Source: Pandoraea horticolens (GTDB lineage Bacteria; Pseudomonadota; Gammaproteobacteria; Burkholderiales; Burkholderiaceae). From it: a stretch of 64,000 bases of DNA. Where the stretch lies: positions 124,001 to 188,000 of the forward strand of contig NZ_CABPSM010000001.1 of assembly GCF_902459555.1 (NCBI RefSeq). The letters run 5' to 3'. The stretch's first letter is position 1; each line of letters starts with the position of its first letter. This document shows, in pieces, positions 44,244 through 53,014 of the stretch. The notes beneath the pieces were generated by a model that saw nothing but the letters and a program-made list of their open reading frames with translations, was not told the origin of the DNA and did no database searches. The translations under genes and the position numbers were made by a program.

Positions 44244-45203
44244 TCATTGACCTGCCTTGCCCGGCCACGAAAAGCCAGCCTCACCCGGACCGGGTGGCGG
44301 CGGCGACGTACCGAACAGCAGTGCGCGCGGATTGCGATTGATTGTCTCGGCGGCCTGCCCGACGGCCTGCGTCGTTGAGCGCAGATCGTCCGACAGCGTG
44401 TTCAGACGCGGCAGCGCCTCTTGTTGCAGCGAACCTTCGAACGTCTGCATCGTTGCCTGGAATGCCGCCAGACTCGACGTGGCCTGGTCGGCCGCACGTC
44501 CCACGCTATCTAGATTGCGGATCAGCGGCCCTTGCGGATCGGACAGTTGATTCGTCAGACGATGCGTGCCGGCGAGCGTGCCGTTGAGTTCGCGCACGGT
44601 GTCGGGCAGTTCCTTTGTCACTGGTTCAAGTTGCTGCGCCACGCGATTCACGCTTTGCGCCGCAGTCTTCACGCTGTTGATCGAATCCAGAATGGCACGC
44701 TGGTTGTCGGGCGAGAGCAGTTCATTGACCGACGACGACGCCTCCTCCAACTGCTGCACCAGATTGTTGCCGCGCCGTTGCAGTTCATCGATGAAGCTCG
44801 GACGCAACTGCAATTGCGCAACGTGCGCCGCAGACGACGGCAATAGCGTGCGGTCGTCCCCATCGTCGTCCAGTTGCACGAAGGCCAGCCCCGTCACACC
44901 CTGATAGTTCAGCGTGGCGAACGTCGACTTGGTCATCGGCGTGCCTTGGTTCACGAGAATGCGAATCAGAATCTGACCGGGCGTGCGCGGATCGAACTTG
45001 ATCGAATCCACCTTGCCCACGCTGAGTCCGCGATACCGCACTGCGGATTCGGGATTCAGGCCGGTCACATTGGTGCGTGAGACTAGATCGTAGGGCACGC
45101 GAACGCGATTATCGCGATTGAACCAGTACACCGCAGCGGCAATGGCGGCGAGCAACGCCAGTGTGAAGAGGCCCGCCATGAAGGCGTGCGATTTATTTTC
45201 CAT
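44244..45203 (-). CDS. MCE/MlaD family lipid-binding protein
   Basis: A 319-residue protein with one N-terminal helix (about 9-28) and an MCE domain (about 38-115: VPYDLVSRTNVTGLNPESAVRYRGLSVGKVDSIKFD). A long coiled-coil region extends to residue 290 and probably forms a periplasmic tube or needle. It moves hydrophobic lipids between the membranes, powered by the ABC proteins encoded upstream. The ATG at 45203 overlaps the ATPase gene by 11 bases. The coiled coil makes it longer than E. coli MlaD and closer to the LetB/PqiB-like architecture with a single MCE domain. Confidence 0.9.
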   Translation of the reverse strand: MENKSHAFMAGLFTLALLAAIAAAVYWFNRDNRVRVPYDLVSRTNVTGLNPESAVRYRGLSVGKVDSIKFDPRTPGQILIRILVNQGTPMTKSTFATLNYQGVTGLAFVQLDDDGDDRTLLPSSAAHVAQLQLRPSFIDELQRRGNNLVQQLEEASSSVNELLSPDNQRAILDSINSVKTAAQSVNRVAQQLEPVTKELPDTVRELNGTLAGTHRLTNQLSDPQGPLIRNLDSVGRAADQATSSLAAFQATMQTFEGSLQQEALPRLNTLSDDLRSTTQAVGQAAETINRNPRALLFGTSPPPPGPGEAGFSWPGKAGQ

Positions 45204-46131
45204 CGTCGAGTAACTCCGAAATCTTGGTGCGCCGCGCCGCGGGCAGGGCCAGCAACGCGCGTCTGCCGCGCTCACCGAGGAAGAAACTGCGGATAAACGG
45301 GTGATCGACACATACCGCGTCTTCCACCGGTGCGTTGACCAGCACCTTGCGGTCGGCCAGCACGGCCACACGTGTGGCGAGCATCATCACCGTATCCAGA
45401 TCGTGCGTGACCATCACGACGGTCAGGCCGAGCGAGCGGTGCAGGCCACGAATCATGTCCACGAATTCGTCCGACGCCTGCGGGTCGAGCCCGGCCGTGG
45501 GCTCATCGAGAAAGAGGAGTTCCGGCTCCAGCGCGATCGCCCGCGCAATCCCCACGCGCTTGATCATGCCGCCCGATAGTTCAGCCGGCATACGATTCGC
45601 CATGCGTCCCGACAGCCCGACCATGTCGAGCTTGTACATCACGACATCGCGAATCAGATCTTCCGAGAGCGTGTGCAGTTCACGCAGCGGTTGCGCAATG
45701 TTGTCGAACACCGTCAGCGCGGAGAACAGCGCGCCGCGCTGAAACAGCATGCCCGAGCGGCGACGCAACAAGTGCGCGGTGTTCCGGTCGATCATCGTGA
45801 TGTCGTGACCGAAGACGCTGATGTGGCCGCTCGTGGGTGCCTCCAGCCCGATGATCTGCCGGATGAGTGTCGTCTTGCCCGAACCGGAACCGCCGACGAG
45901 CGCGATGATCTCGCTTTGCCGCACGGTGAGATCCAGATGCTCGTGAATCGTGTGGGTACCGTACCGCTTGGTGAGATCGCGCACTTCGATCACCGGCTCG
46001 GCGTCACCGGGCAGCGTCGACGATATCGGCGGACAGCCGGCGGTGGCGCCTGAGCGCGCGTCGCTGCCGAGCGCTGGCGACGCCGGGGTCGCCGGCGTAG
46101 TGGACGGATCGGGGACCGTAGACTCGCGCAT
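45193..46131 (-). CDS. MCE transporter ATP-binding protein (MlaF-like)
   Basis: A 312-residue ABC ATPase with Walker A GGSGSGKTT, signature LSGGMIKRVGIARAI, Walker B LLFLDEPTAGLDP and switch THDLDTVMMLATRV. The first 45 residues are a Pro/Ser/Thr-rich extension. The C-terminal RGRRALLAL resembles MlaF family tails. Its start shares one base with the permease stop codon (TAATG). Confidence 0.92.
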   Translation of the reverse strand: MRESTVPDPSTTPATPASPALGSDARSGATAGCPPISSTLPGDAEPVIEVRDLTKRYGTHTIHEHLDLTVRQSEIIALVGGSGSGKTTLIRQIIGLEAPTSGHISVFGHDITMIDRNTAHLLRRRSGMLFQRGALFSALTVFDNIAQPLRELHTLSEDLIRDVVMYKLDMVGLSGRMANRMPAELSGGMIKRVGIARAIALEPELLFLDEPTAGLDPQASDEFVDMIRGLHRSLGLTVVMVTHDLDTVMMLATRVAVLADRKVLVNAPVEDAVCVDHPFIRSFFLGERGRRALLALPAARRTKISELLDDGK

Positions 46132-47252
46132 TAGCCGATCCCCACGTTACGGAACAGAATCGCAAAGACGGCGTCCGCGAGGATCACGATGGTGATCGAT
46201 GTCACGACCGATTGCGTCGTGCCCTCTCCTAGACTCTGTGTGTTGGGCTTGACGCGCATGCCGAAGTGACAGGCCACGAGAGCAATCAACATGCCGAAGA
46301 CGACACCTTTCCCCAACCCGATCCACAGGTTGGCAATGTTCACCGCGTTAGGCAGCGTTGTGAAGAAGTAATGCAGGCCGATGCCCAGTTCGTACTTCGC
46401 AGCGAGCGCGCCACCGAGCAATGCGACGATATTCGTCCACATGACGAGCAGCGGCATGGCGATGGCCAGCGCGATGACCTTCGGCAGCACGAGCCGCAGC
46501 CCGTGTGGAATATCCATCACACGCATCGCGTCGAGTTCTTCGTTCACACGCATCACGCCCAACTGGGCGGTAATGGCCGATCCCGAGCGCCCCGCCACGA
46601 GAATGGCGGAAAGCACCGGCCCGAGTTCGCGTATCACCGCGAGACCGAGGATGTTCACGATGAACGTACTCGCCCCGTACAGCTTCAGTTGCTGGGCAGA
46701 CAGGTAGGACAGCACAATGCCGATCAGGAACGCGACCAGCGCCGTGATGCCGAGCGCCCTGGTCCCGGCGCTGTATATATTGGCGGACATCTCCAGCCAC
46801 GGCGCACGCACCGGATGGCGAATGACACGGCCAAGGTCGATCACAAAGCGGCCGAACATCGTAATGCCGTCGCGCAAATGCTCGCCCAGCGTGAACAGCG
46901 AGTACCCCAGACGGCTGATCGGATCGACCCGACGCGTGGGCACCGGGCTTTGTCGCGAGCGATCGAATTCGGCAAGGTGATCGAACAGCGCGCGTTGTGT
47001 CGGCGTCAGCGCGATATGTTCGGGGTACCGACGTTGCCAGTAGCGCCACAGGGCTTGCGCACCAACGTGATCGAGCCGCTCGACACAGGTCAGGTCCCAC
47101 GCCAGTTCACCCTGAGGCAACGCTCGCACGAGACCCAGCAGCGTCTTCTTGCGCTGCGAAATCGCCAGTGCTGTCCACAGGCCGCGCAGCATGACCACCG
47201 GCCCTTGCGACGAGGTGGTCAGCTCCAGAGTGGGCACGGCATCGAGGTTCAA
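46131..47252 (-). CDS. MlaE family permease with N-terminal STAS-like domain
   Basis: A 373-residue inner-membrane permease. Residues 1-100 resemble a STAS domain (GPVVMLRGLWTALAISQRKK ... AWDLTCVERLDHVGAQALWRYW); the rest is the MlaE permease (ALGITALVAFLIGIVLSYLSAQQLKLYGAS ... VNEELDAMRVMDIPHGLRLVLPKVIALAIAMPLL). The TTG at 47252 is chosen because AGGAGA lies nine bases upstream; an ATG at 47306 has no ribosome site. It is the first gene of the MlaE-ATPase-MlaD-lipoprotein-VanZ operon. Confidence 0.9.
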   Translation of the reverse strand: MNLDAVPTLELTTSSQGPVVMLRGLWTALAISQRKKTLLGLVRALPQGELAWDLTCVERLDHVGAQALWRYWQRRYPEHIALTPTQRALFDHLAEFDRSRQSPVPTRRVDPISRLGYSLFTLGEHLRDGITMFGRFVIDLGRVIRHPVRAPWLEMSANIYSAGTRALGITALVAFLIGIVLSYLSAQQLKLYGASTFIVNILGLAVIRELGPVLSAILVAGRSGSAITAQLGVMRVNEELDAMRVMDIPHGLRLVLPKVIALAIAMPLLVMWTNIVALLGGALAAKYELGIGLHYFFTTLPNAVNIANLWIGLGKGVVFGMLIALVACHFGMRVKPNTQSLGEGTTQSVVTSITIVILADAVFAILFRNVGIG

Positions 47253-47458
47253 AACAGACGATCTCCTGGCAAAAAAAGCTGGCGGAATCCGGCAAAGCGG
47301 GGTCATTGTACGGTACAGGCGTGACCAGTCGATAGCAACCCGCCACAGGCTGAAAACGCGCCGGAATCGGCTGACTTACGTCTCGGACGATGCCGAATAA
47401 CAAGGATCGATGCCGCCCAGACCGGCGCAGCGCCGGCCTCGCCGCTACAATAGCAGCC

Positions 47459-48445
47459 ATGAATAACGCCGCATCTTCCTTGCCCAACACCGCCCTTACC
47501 GCCACGGCTGCGGGCTCGCCCGAGCGCCCGTCCGGCCCGGGTGGCGAGCCATTGTGCGACACCGTGTCGCGCTCGCTCGATGGCGACCGGATTCGCTTGC
47601 GCCTGGTTGCCGCTTGCCGTCACTGGCAGGTCGAAGTCGTGGATACCACCGGCTCCACGAATCTCGACCTTCTCGCACGACTTCGCGAAAATGCCTCATG
47701 CGCGCCCGTGGTACGCGCCGCGATGCAACAAACAGCAGGACGCGGGCAGCGCGGCCGGGCCTGGCAAAGCGTGCCGGGCAACAGTCTCACGTTCTCGCTG
47801 GCGTACGTGATGCCGGGCGGTCCGGCCGAGTTGGCCGGACTGTCGCTTGCCACGGGGGTGGCGGTCGTAGAGGGCCTATCGGATCTGCCACTGTCAGCGC
47901 CCCATGCCCTGGGTCTCAAGTGGCCCAACGACGTGCTGCTACGGGGCGGCAAGCTCGCGGGTATTCTGATCGAGACCGTTCCGGCAGGTCCGGGACGCGT
48001 CGGGGTAGTGATCGGCATCGGGGTCAATCTCCGGCAGGCCGGGGATGTCGCCACGCGCATCGACAACGCGGCCGCCGCCGGCGCTGCAACGTCTGGCATC
48101 CCGGCCACGCTGCCGGCCGCGCTCGAATCGGTGCTGCCGGCGCCGGACATGTCATCGGTCTTCATTGCATTGATGCAGCGTCTCGCCGCCATGCTGGACC
48201 GTTTTGCCGATCATCGATTCATTGCGTTCCGCGACGATTGGGAGGCCATGCATGCTTATGGCGGGGCATCGATTCGCGTCATCGAACACGGCCGCGATTT
48301 GCTGCACGGTGTAGCGCTCGGTGTCGATTCGCAAGGCTGCCTGCGCGTGGCGACGGACGCCGGCGAGCGCGTCATCGCCAGCGGCGAAGTCTCCGTGCGA
48401 TTGCTCGATGCGTCCACGGCGCCGGGCGCCCAAGGAGGCCGCTGA
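47459..48445 (+). CDS. birA: Biotin-[acetyl-CoA-carboxylase] ligase
   Basis: A 328-residue biotin protein ligase that charges biotin as biotinyl-AMP and attaches it to acetyl-CoA carboxylase. The ligase core holds STNLDLLARL, the biotin loop TAGRGQRGRAW and the LKWPNDVLLRGGKLAGILIE segment. The N-terminal 60 residues are low complexity and show no DNA-binding HTH, so it cannot act as a BirA repressor. The ATG at 47459 has no clear ribosome site, and a TACAAT hexamer lies just upstream. Its stop shares a base with the coaX start (TGATG). Confidence 0.9.
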   Translation: MNNAASSLPNTALTATAAGSPERPSGPGGEPLCDTVSRSLDGDRIRLRLVAACRHWQVEVVDTTGSTNLDLLARLRENASCAPVVRAAMQQTAGRGQRGRAWQSVPGNSLTFSLAYVMPGGPAELAGLSLATGVAVVEGLSDLPLSAPHALGLKWPNDVLLRGGKLAGILIETVPAGPGRVGVVIGIGVNLRQAGDVATRIDNAAAAGAATSGIPATLPAALESVLPAPDMSSVFIALMQRLAAMLDRFADHRFIAFRDDWEAMHAYGGASIRVIEHGRDLLHGVALGVDSQGCLRVATDAGERVIASGEVSVRLLDASTAPGAQGGR

Positions 48446-49551
48446 TGGCCGCCTCCCGACGCCCCCCCCCGCCACAAGCGACCGGTACGGCAAAAGCTGC
48501 GGCAGTTGCGACGCAGAACCACACGACGAATGGCACCGGGCGCACAGGAGGCGCCGATGGCGCGCCGTGGCTACTGGTCGATGCCGGAAATAGCCGAATC
48601 AAGTGGGCACTGGCGCCGGCCGTGCGCCCTGCCGAATGGCGCGCCACGTCGCCGTCGTTTTTGGCCAGCGGCGCGGTGGACCACGCCGAATGGCGCACAC
48701 TCGCGACACAAATCCGTGCAGGCTGGGCAGCGCTGGTCGCCGGGAACGGTAGCGAGGCCCACTTCGCCCCGAACACGGCCCCGCTCGCGATTGGTCAGGG
48801 CGGGCAGGACGAGGGATTCATTTGCCCCGCACCCGCCGGTGTCTGGCTCGCGAATGTCGCGGGTGACGCCGCAGAGCAAGCCGTTCGCATGACGCTCCAA
48901 ACACTGTGGGGCATGGCATCTGCCGATTGGCTGCAAGTCCTGCGCGCCAGCGAGTCGCGTGCGGGGGTTCGCAATGGTTATCGCACGCCCACGCAACTTG
49001 GCAGCGATCGATGGGCGAGCCTGATCGGTGCGCATGCCGCCTGGCCCGGCGAGCATCTGCTCATCGTGACGTTGGGTACCGCGACGACCGTTGAAGCCCT
49101 GTGTGCCGACGGCACCTATCTCGGCGGTTTGATCGCACCGGGCCCCGCATTGATGCTTCAGTCCCTTGCACAAGGCACGGCCCAGTTGCCAACGCTCGAC
49201 GCCACCATGCCCGCCGGCGGACAAGACTTCGCTCGCAGCACGGACGAAGCCATTCTGCGCGGCTGCGCTGCCGCTCAAGCCGGTCTCGTCGAGCGCAGCC
49301 ACGCGCAGTTGCAAGCGCAATTGGGTGCCCCGGTACGTTGCGTACTCTCGGGTGGGGCCCGTCACGCGCTTGCGCAAACGCTCACGCTGCCCGTTACCGA
49401 ACACGACCAACTGGTGCTGGCCGGCTTGTACGAGGTGGCGTTGTGCGCGGCTGGCACCGACGCGACTGAGGCCGGGGTAACGAGCGCTGCCACGACCGAT
49501 TTACCGGTACCCGCACCGCGAGATGCCGGACATGTACGAGGAGGTGCCTGA
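48445..49551 (+). CDS. coaX: Type III pantothenate kinase
   Basis: A kinase making 4'-phosphopantothenate, the first step of coenzyme A synthesis. The type III motifs are WLLVDAGNSRIKWAL (residues 42-56), VRNGYRTPTQLGSDRWASLIGAHA and TLGTATTVEALCADGTYLGGLIAPG with the catalytic aspartate nearby. At 368 residues it is longer than the usual 250-270 because of a 40-residue Pro/Thr/Gly-rich N-terminal extension and insertions. No other start codon lies in frame between base 48445 and the first motif. It is coupled with birA and followed by a SPOR-domain gene. Confidence 0.9.
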   Translation: MAASRRPPPPQATGTAKAAAVATQNHTTNGTGRTGGADGAPWLLVDAGNSRIKWALAPAVRPAEWRATSPSFLASGAVDHAEWRTLATQIRAGWAALVAGNGSEAHFAPNTAPLAIGQGGQDEGFICPAPAGVWLANVAGDAAEQAVRMTLQTLWGMASADWLQVLRASESRAGVRNGYRTPTQLGSDRWASLIGAHAAWPGEHLLIVTLGTATTVEALCADGTYLGGLIAPGPALMLQSLAQGTAQLPTLDATMPAGGQDFARSTDEAILRGCAAAQAGLVERSHAQLQAQLGAPVRCVLSGGARHALAQTLTLPVTEHDQLVLAGLYEVALCAAGTDATEAGVTSAATTDLPVPAPRDAGHVRGGA

Positions 49552-49552
49552 G

Positions 49553-50428
49553 ATGTTGCGTGCGCTGTTGCTTGTCATGTTCCTGGCGGCGAACGCGGCG
49601 CTCGCCGCGGTGCAGTTAGGCTGGTTGAAATGGCGTGACGTACTGCCCGCCACCGGTCGTGAACCCGCACGCGTCGAAAAGCAACTCGAGCCCGGAAATA
49701 TCCGCCTCACAGGTGTTGAGGTCAGCGCGAATGCGCCGGGCGATGCGGCGAGGGCGAGCAATGTCGGCGGCACTGGCTCCGCGAATGACGACGGGCACCT
49801 CGACACAAGCGCCCAACCTGCCTCGGCATCGTCTGTGTCTGCATCGGCGGCAGCGGCGGCCAGCCAGGCCCTTGCCGCCACGGCACCCGCCGCGGTATCG
49901 GGCGACGCGGCAGCATCGCAAGCAACGGCCGCCGTTGCGGCGACCGCCTGCCTCGACATCGGGCCGTTCGCCTCCAACGACGCGCAGCAAGCACGTGGCC
50001 TGTTGCTCGCGGCATTGCCGGCAGGACAGGGCGACCTGCAGTCCCTTGCGCTCGACAAGCGGTACTGGGTGCATCTCAGCCCGGTGCCCAACAAGGCAGC
50101 GGCCGACAAGCAGGTGGCGCAACTGCGCTCGGCGGGCGTCACGGAGTACTTCCTGCTCAACGACGACAGCGCGAATCTCGTCGTCTCGCTTGGACTCTTC
50201 AACGACCGGGAACGTGCGGTGCGCCTGATGGCTGCGGCACAAAAGAAAGGCATCACGCCGCAATTGAGCGAGCGGGCAAACGCGAAGAGCCGGATTATCT
50301 ACCGGATCGCCGGGATCAATGCGAATGCCGCCACGCAGGTGCGCAGCGTGGTGACGCAACAATGGTCGGCACAGTTGGTACGGGCCTGCCCGTCGCCGGC
50401 CGGCAGCCCGCCCGAAGGCGCTCACTGA
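49553..50428 (+). CDS. SPOR domain-containing protein
   Basis: A 291-residue protein with one N-terminal transmembrane helix (about 2-21), a long Ala/Ser-rich periplasmic linker (about 60-140) and a C-terminal SPOR-like domain near 165-235 (WVHLSPVPNKAAADKQVAQLRSAGVTEYFLLNDDSANLVVSLGLFNDRERAVRLMAAAQKKG). SPOR domains bind denuded peptidoglycan at division sites. The start at 49553 has GAGGAGG upstream and comes one base after coaX ends, so it is in the birA-coaX operon. Confidence 0.85.
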   Translation: MLRALLLVMFLAANAALAAVQLGWLKWRDVLPATGREPARVEKQLEPGNIRLTGVEVSANAPGDAARASNVGGTGSANDDGHLDTSAQPASASSVSASAAAAASQALAATAPAAVSGDAAASQATAAVAATACLDIGPFASNDAQQARGLLLAALPAGQGDLQSLALDKRYWVHLSPVPNKAAADKQVAQLRSAGVTEYFLLNDDSANLVVSLGLFNDRERAVRLMAAAQKKGITPQLSERANAKSRIIYRIAGINANAATQVRSVVTQQWSAQLVRACPSPAGSPPEGAH

Positions 50429-50486
50429 CCGAGCTGGGTACCTTGGGCCAGACCACCGAATCAAGCGCAGCGGCCCAAGCGAACGG

Positions 50487-50506
50487 CGCGGCCGGGGCGG
50501 GCCGCG
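50487..50506. terminator. Hairpin between the convergent SPOR and asparaginase genes
   Basis: A CGCGGCC / GGCCGCG 7-bp perfect stem with a six-base loop lies in the 93-base convergent gap. No T run is adjacent, so termination strength is doubtful. Confidence 0.3.
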
Positions 50507-50521
50507 TCCAGTGAGACAGGC

Positions 50522-51529
50522 TTACCCGACGCGCTTCAATTCGACAACGGAACGCACAACCCCGGTCTGGGTGCCGCGCGCGTTCTTGATGACCGGCGAC
50601 ACCCACGGCGCCAGCCCTGTCGTCTCGGGCGATTCGACAAGACCGAGTGCCTTGAGCACGGCAACCGCCGCCGTATAGAGCGCGCGCATATTGCCGTCGA
50701 CCACCTTGATCGCGATGCCGAGTCCTGCGGAGCGCACACCGATCGTCTGGACACCATCTGCCCCGATCTTCGCCACCCAGTCGCCCGGCGCCATGCGCAT
50801 GAAGGCGAGATCGTTGCGTGCCGTGCCGGACACCATCTCCGGCTGCTGCGTCATGGCAGCGAAAAGCGTCGACAGGCCGGCATCGTCGCTCGCTGCCAGC
50901 CGGGCATAGGCCGCCGCCAACTTGTCGAGCGGCAACGCGTAGTTCGGTGCAGAGCATCCGTCGATGCCCAGCGGCAGCGTATCGCCCTTCACGCCGACGA
51001 CATCTCCAACGCGCGCACGAATCGCCTGTTGCAGCGGATGCGCCGGGTCGAGATAGGTGCCGAGCGGCAACCCGTGCTGTGCGCAATACGCGAGAAAGCC
51101 CGCATGCTTGCCCGAACAATTGTGGTGCAGCGGCGTCGGCTTCAGATCGGCCGGCGGGCGCTTGCCCGTCGCAGAGTAAAACGTCGGCGTATGGCAGCCG
51201 CACTGCAAATGATGCTCGTCGCACCCCGCCTTGCTCAACAGGCTTTTCACGCCATCGACGTGGAAGGTCTCACCAGAATGGCTCGCACAAAGCAGCGCAA
51301 GCTCGGATTGCGTCAGTCCGAAGTGCCCGACGCCGTCGCCCTCAACGAACGGCAGCGCCTGAAACGGCTTGAGCGTGGAGCGCGAGAACGTCAGGAACGA
51401 CGGATCGCCTGCGGCATATCGTAAGCGCCCTTGCGCGTCGACAACCGCGACGCTACCGTAATGCACGCACTCGACCGTGTCGATGCCATTGGCGCCACGA
51501 GTGACTTCAACGAGCGGCGCAAGGCTCAT
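50522..51529 (-). CDS. Asparaginase (type II family, PF06089-like)
   Basis: A 335-residue hydrolase of the rhizobial-type asparaginase family, splitting asparagine to aspartate and ammonia. Visible segments are VECVHYGSVAVVDAQG, FSRSTLKPFQALPFVE, CASHSGE, HHNCSGKHAGFLAYC and MVSGTARNDLAFM. It differs in sequence from the E. coli enzymes. Its ATG overlaps the rfaE2 stop codon (ATGA), so the two are translationally coupled although they serve different pathways. Confidence 0.88.
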   Translation of the reverse strand: MSLAPLVEVTRGANGIDTVECVHYGSVAVVDAQGRLRYAAGDPSFLTFSRSTLKPFQALPFVEGDGVGHFGLTQSELALLCASHSGETFHVDGVKSLLSKAGCDEHHLQCGCHTPTFYSATGKRPPADLKPTPLHHNCSGKHAGFLAYCAQHGLPLGTYLDPAHPLQQAIRARVGDVVGVKGDTLPLGIDGCSAPNYALPLDKLAAAYARLAASDDAGLSTLFAAMTQQPEMVSGTARNDLAFMRMAPGDWVAKIGADGVQTIGVRSAGLGIAIKVVDGNMRALYTAAVAVLKALGLVESPETTGLAPWVSPVIKNARGTQTGVVRSVVELKRVG

Positions 51530-52029
51530 GATTGGGCCCGCACTTTCTTGAGCAGGGTCGTGGTCGAGCGTTGATGCTCGAACGCAATGGCCACCGCCTT
51601 GCCGCCCCAACCGCGAACGAGCGCAGACTCCGGCAGCTTGTCCATGTCGTAGTCGCCGCCTTTGACAAGAATGTCGGGACGCAGCGCGGCAATCAGTGAC
51701 TCCGGCGTGGTCTCGCCGAACGTCACAACGTAGTTGACGCTTTGCAACGCCGCGAGCAATGCCGCGCGGTCGTTTTCGTTGTTGATCGGACGGTCGTCGC
51801 CCTTGCCCAGCGTGCGCACCGACGCATCGGTATTCACACCGACGATCAGACAAGCGCCGAGCGAGCGTGCCTGCGCGAGGTACGTCACGTGACCGCGATG
51901 CAGGATGTCGAATACACCGTTGGTAAACACGAGCGGCCGCGGCAGCGTCGGCGCCAGCGCCACAAGGGCTTCACGCGAGAGAATCTTGGCCTCGAAATCG
52001 GCCGGAGAAGTGACTTGGGAAGATGACAT
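51526..52029 (-). CDS. rfaE2: D-glycero-beta-D-manno-heptose 1-phosphate adenylyltransferase
   Basis: A 167-residue nucleotidyltransferase corresponding to the C-terminal domain of E. coli HldE. It makes ADP-heptose for the lipopolysaccharide core. The motifs are FTNGVFDILHRGHVTYL with the HRGH nucleotide-binding motif (44-47), IVGVNTDASVRTLGKG and ILVKGGDYDMDKLP. The heptose kinase domain is encoded elsewhere. The ATG at 52029 gives the standard length. It precedes and overlaps the asparaginase gene. Confidence 0.93.
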   Translation of the reverse strand: MSSSQVTSPADFEAKILSREALVALAPTLPRPLVFTNGVFDILHRGHVTYLAQARSLGACLIVGVNTDASVRTLGKGDDRPINNENDRAALLAALQSVNYVVTFGETTPESLIAALRPDILVKGGDYDMDKLPESALVRGWGGKAVAIAFEHQRSTTTLLKKVRAQS

Positions 52030-52081
52030 GACAATCGATCGAAGTGGACGCGCTATTCTCCCACGCCACGTGCGGGCCAAC

Positions 52082-52105
52082 AAAAAAGGGGCCGAAGCCC
52101 CTTTT
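52082..52105. terminator. Symmetric terminator after the ferritin-like gene
   Basis: AAAAGGGGC CGAA GCCCCTTTT is a perfect 9-bp stem with A and T runs on both sides, so it can work in either direction. It follows the ferritin-like gene stop by about 30 bases. Confidence 0.85.
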
Positions 52106-52132
52106 CCGCTGATGCGCGATGCTACCTATGGA

Positions 52133-53014
52133 TTACGACGAGGTTGCCACGGCCGGTGCCGGTGCGGTCACCGCAGCCAGGCGGCTGGTGATTTCCTTGC
52201 GGTAGCGGTTCAAGTCTTGCGCCGTCGCAAACGTGCGCTCGAACAGCAACGACATGTTATGCAGAATGCGCTCGACAACCTTCTTCTCCCAGCTATCGTC
52301 GAACTTGATCTGTTCGTCAAGCCAGTGCTCGAGCCATTCCGGTTCCGGCAAACGCGACTGCACCGTGTCGTTCGGGAAGAGATCCTTGTTCACGTGCAGG
52401 TTGGTCGGGTGCAGCGGCTTTTCGGTACGACGCGCCGAGGCCATCAACACGCCAATCTTGGCGAACGCGGCACGCGCGTTATCGCCAAAGCTCGTCAGCG
52501 CCTTCTTCATGTAGCGCAGGTAAGCGCCGCCATGACGGGCCTCGTCACGCGAAATGATTTCGTAAATAGCTTTGATCACCGGCTCGGTGTGCCATTCGGC
52601 CGCACGGCGATACCAATGGTTCAGGCGGATTTCGCCGCAGAAGTGCAGCATGAGCGTCTCGAGCGGCGGGGCCGGATCGAACGGGAAACGCACGGCGTGC
52701 AGTTCGGCCTCGGTCGGCACGAGGTCCGGGCGGAAGCGGCGCAGGTATTCCATGAGCACCAGCGAGTGCTTCTGCTCTTCGAAGAACCACACGCTCATGA
52801 ACGCGGAGAAATCGCTGTCGTCACGGTTGTCGCGCAGAAACATCTCGGTGGCCGGCAGTGCCGCCCATTCCGTGATGGCGTTCATCTTGATGGTGCGCGC
52901 CTGATCGTCGGTGAGTTGGCTGGCGTCGAACTTGTCCCACGGAATGTCCTTCTCCATGTTCCAACGCACTGCCTCCAGCGACTTGTACAGCTCGGGATAC
53001 AGCATTTCGTTCAT
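52133..53014 (-). CDS. Ferritin-like diiron domain protein
   Basis: A 293-residue, mostly helical protein with two ExxH-type segments (WFFEEQKHSLVLMEYLRRF and ISRDEARHGGAYLRYMKK) that fit a ferritin-like four-helix diiron site. Relatives are described only as ferritin-like proteins of unknown reaction, near acyl-ACP desaturases. The ATG at 53014 (MNEMLYPELYKSLEAVRW) is chosen over a TTG five codons earlier; a G-rich site (GGGGG) lies nine bases upstream. The C-terminus is a Pro/Ala tail. It stands alone, with a symmetric terminator after it. Confidence 0.83.
   Translation of the reverse strand: MNEMLYPELYKSLEAVRWNMEKDIPWDKFDASQLTDDQARTIKMNAITEWAALPATEMFLRDNRDDSDFSAFMSVWFFEEQKHSLVLMEYLRRFRPDLVPTEAELHAVRFPFDPAPPLETLMLHFCGEIRLNHWYRRAAEWHTEPVIKAIYEIISRDEARHGGAYLRYMKKALTSFGDNARAAFAKIGVLMASARRTEKPLHPTNLHVNKDLFPNDTVQSRLPEPEWLEHWLDEQIKFDDSWEKKVVERILHNMSLLFERTFATAQDLNRYRKEITSRLAAVTAPAPAVATSS

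Noticed and set aside
47446-47459. A leaderless birA mRNA from TACAAT just before the ATG
   Set aside because: The hexamer spacing to the ATG fits, but no -35 box is seen, so the idea is not supported enough.
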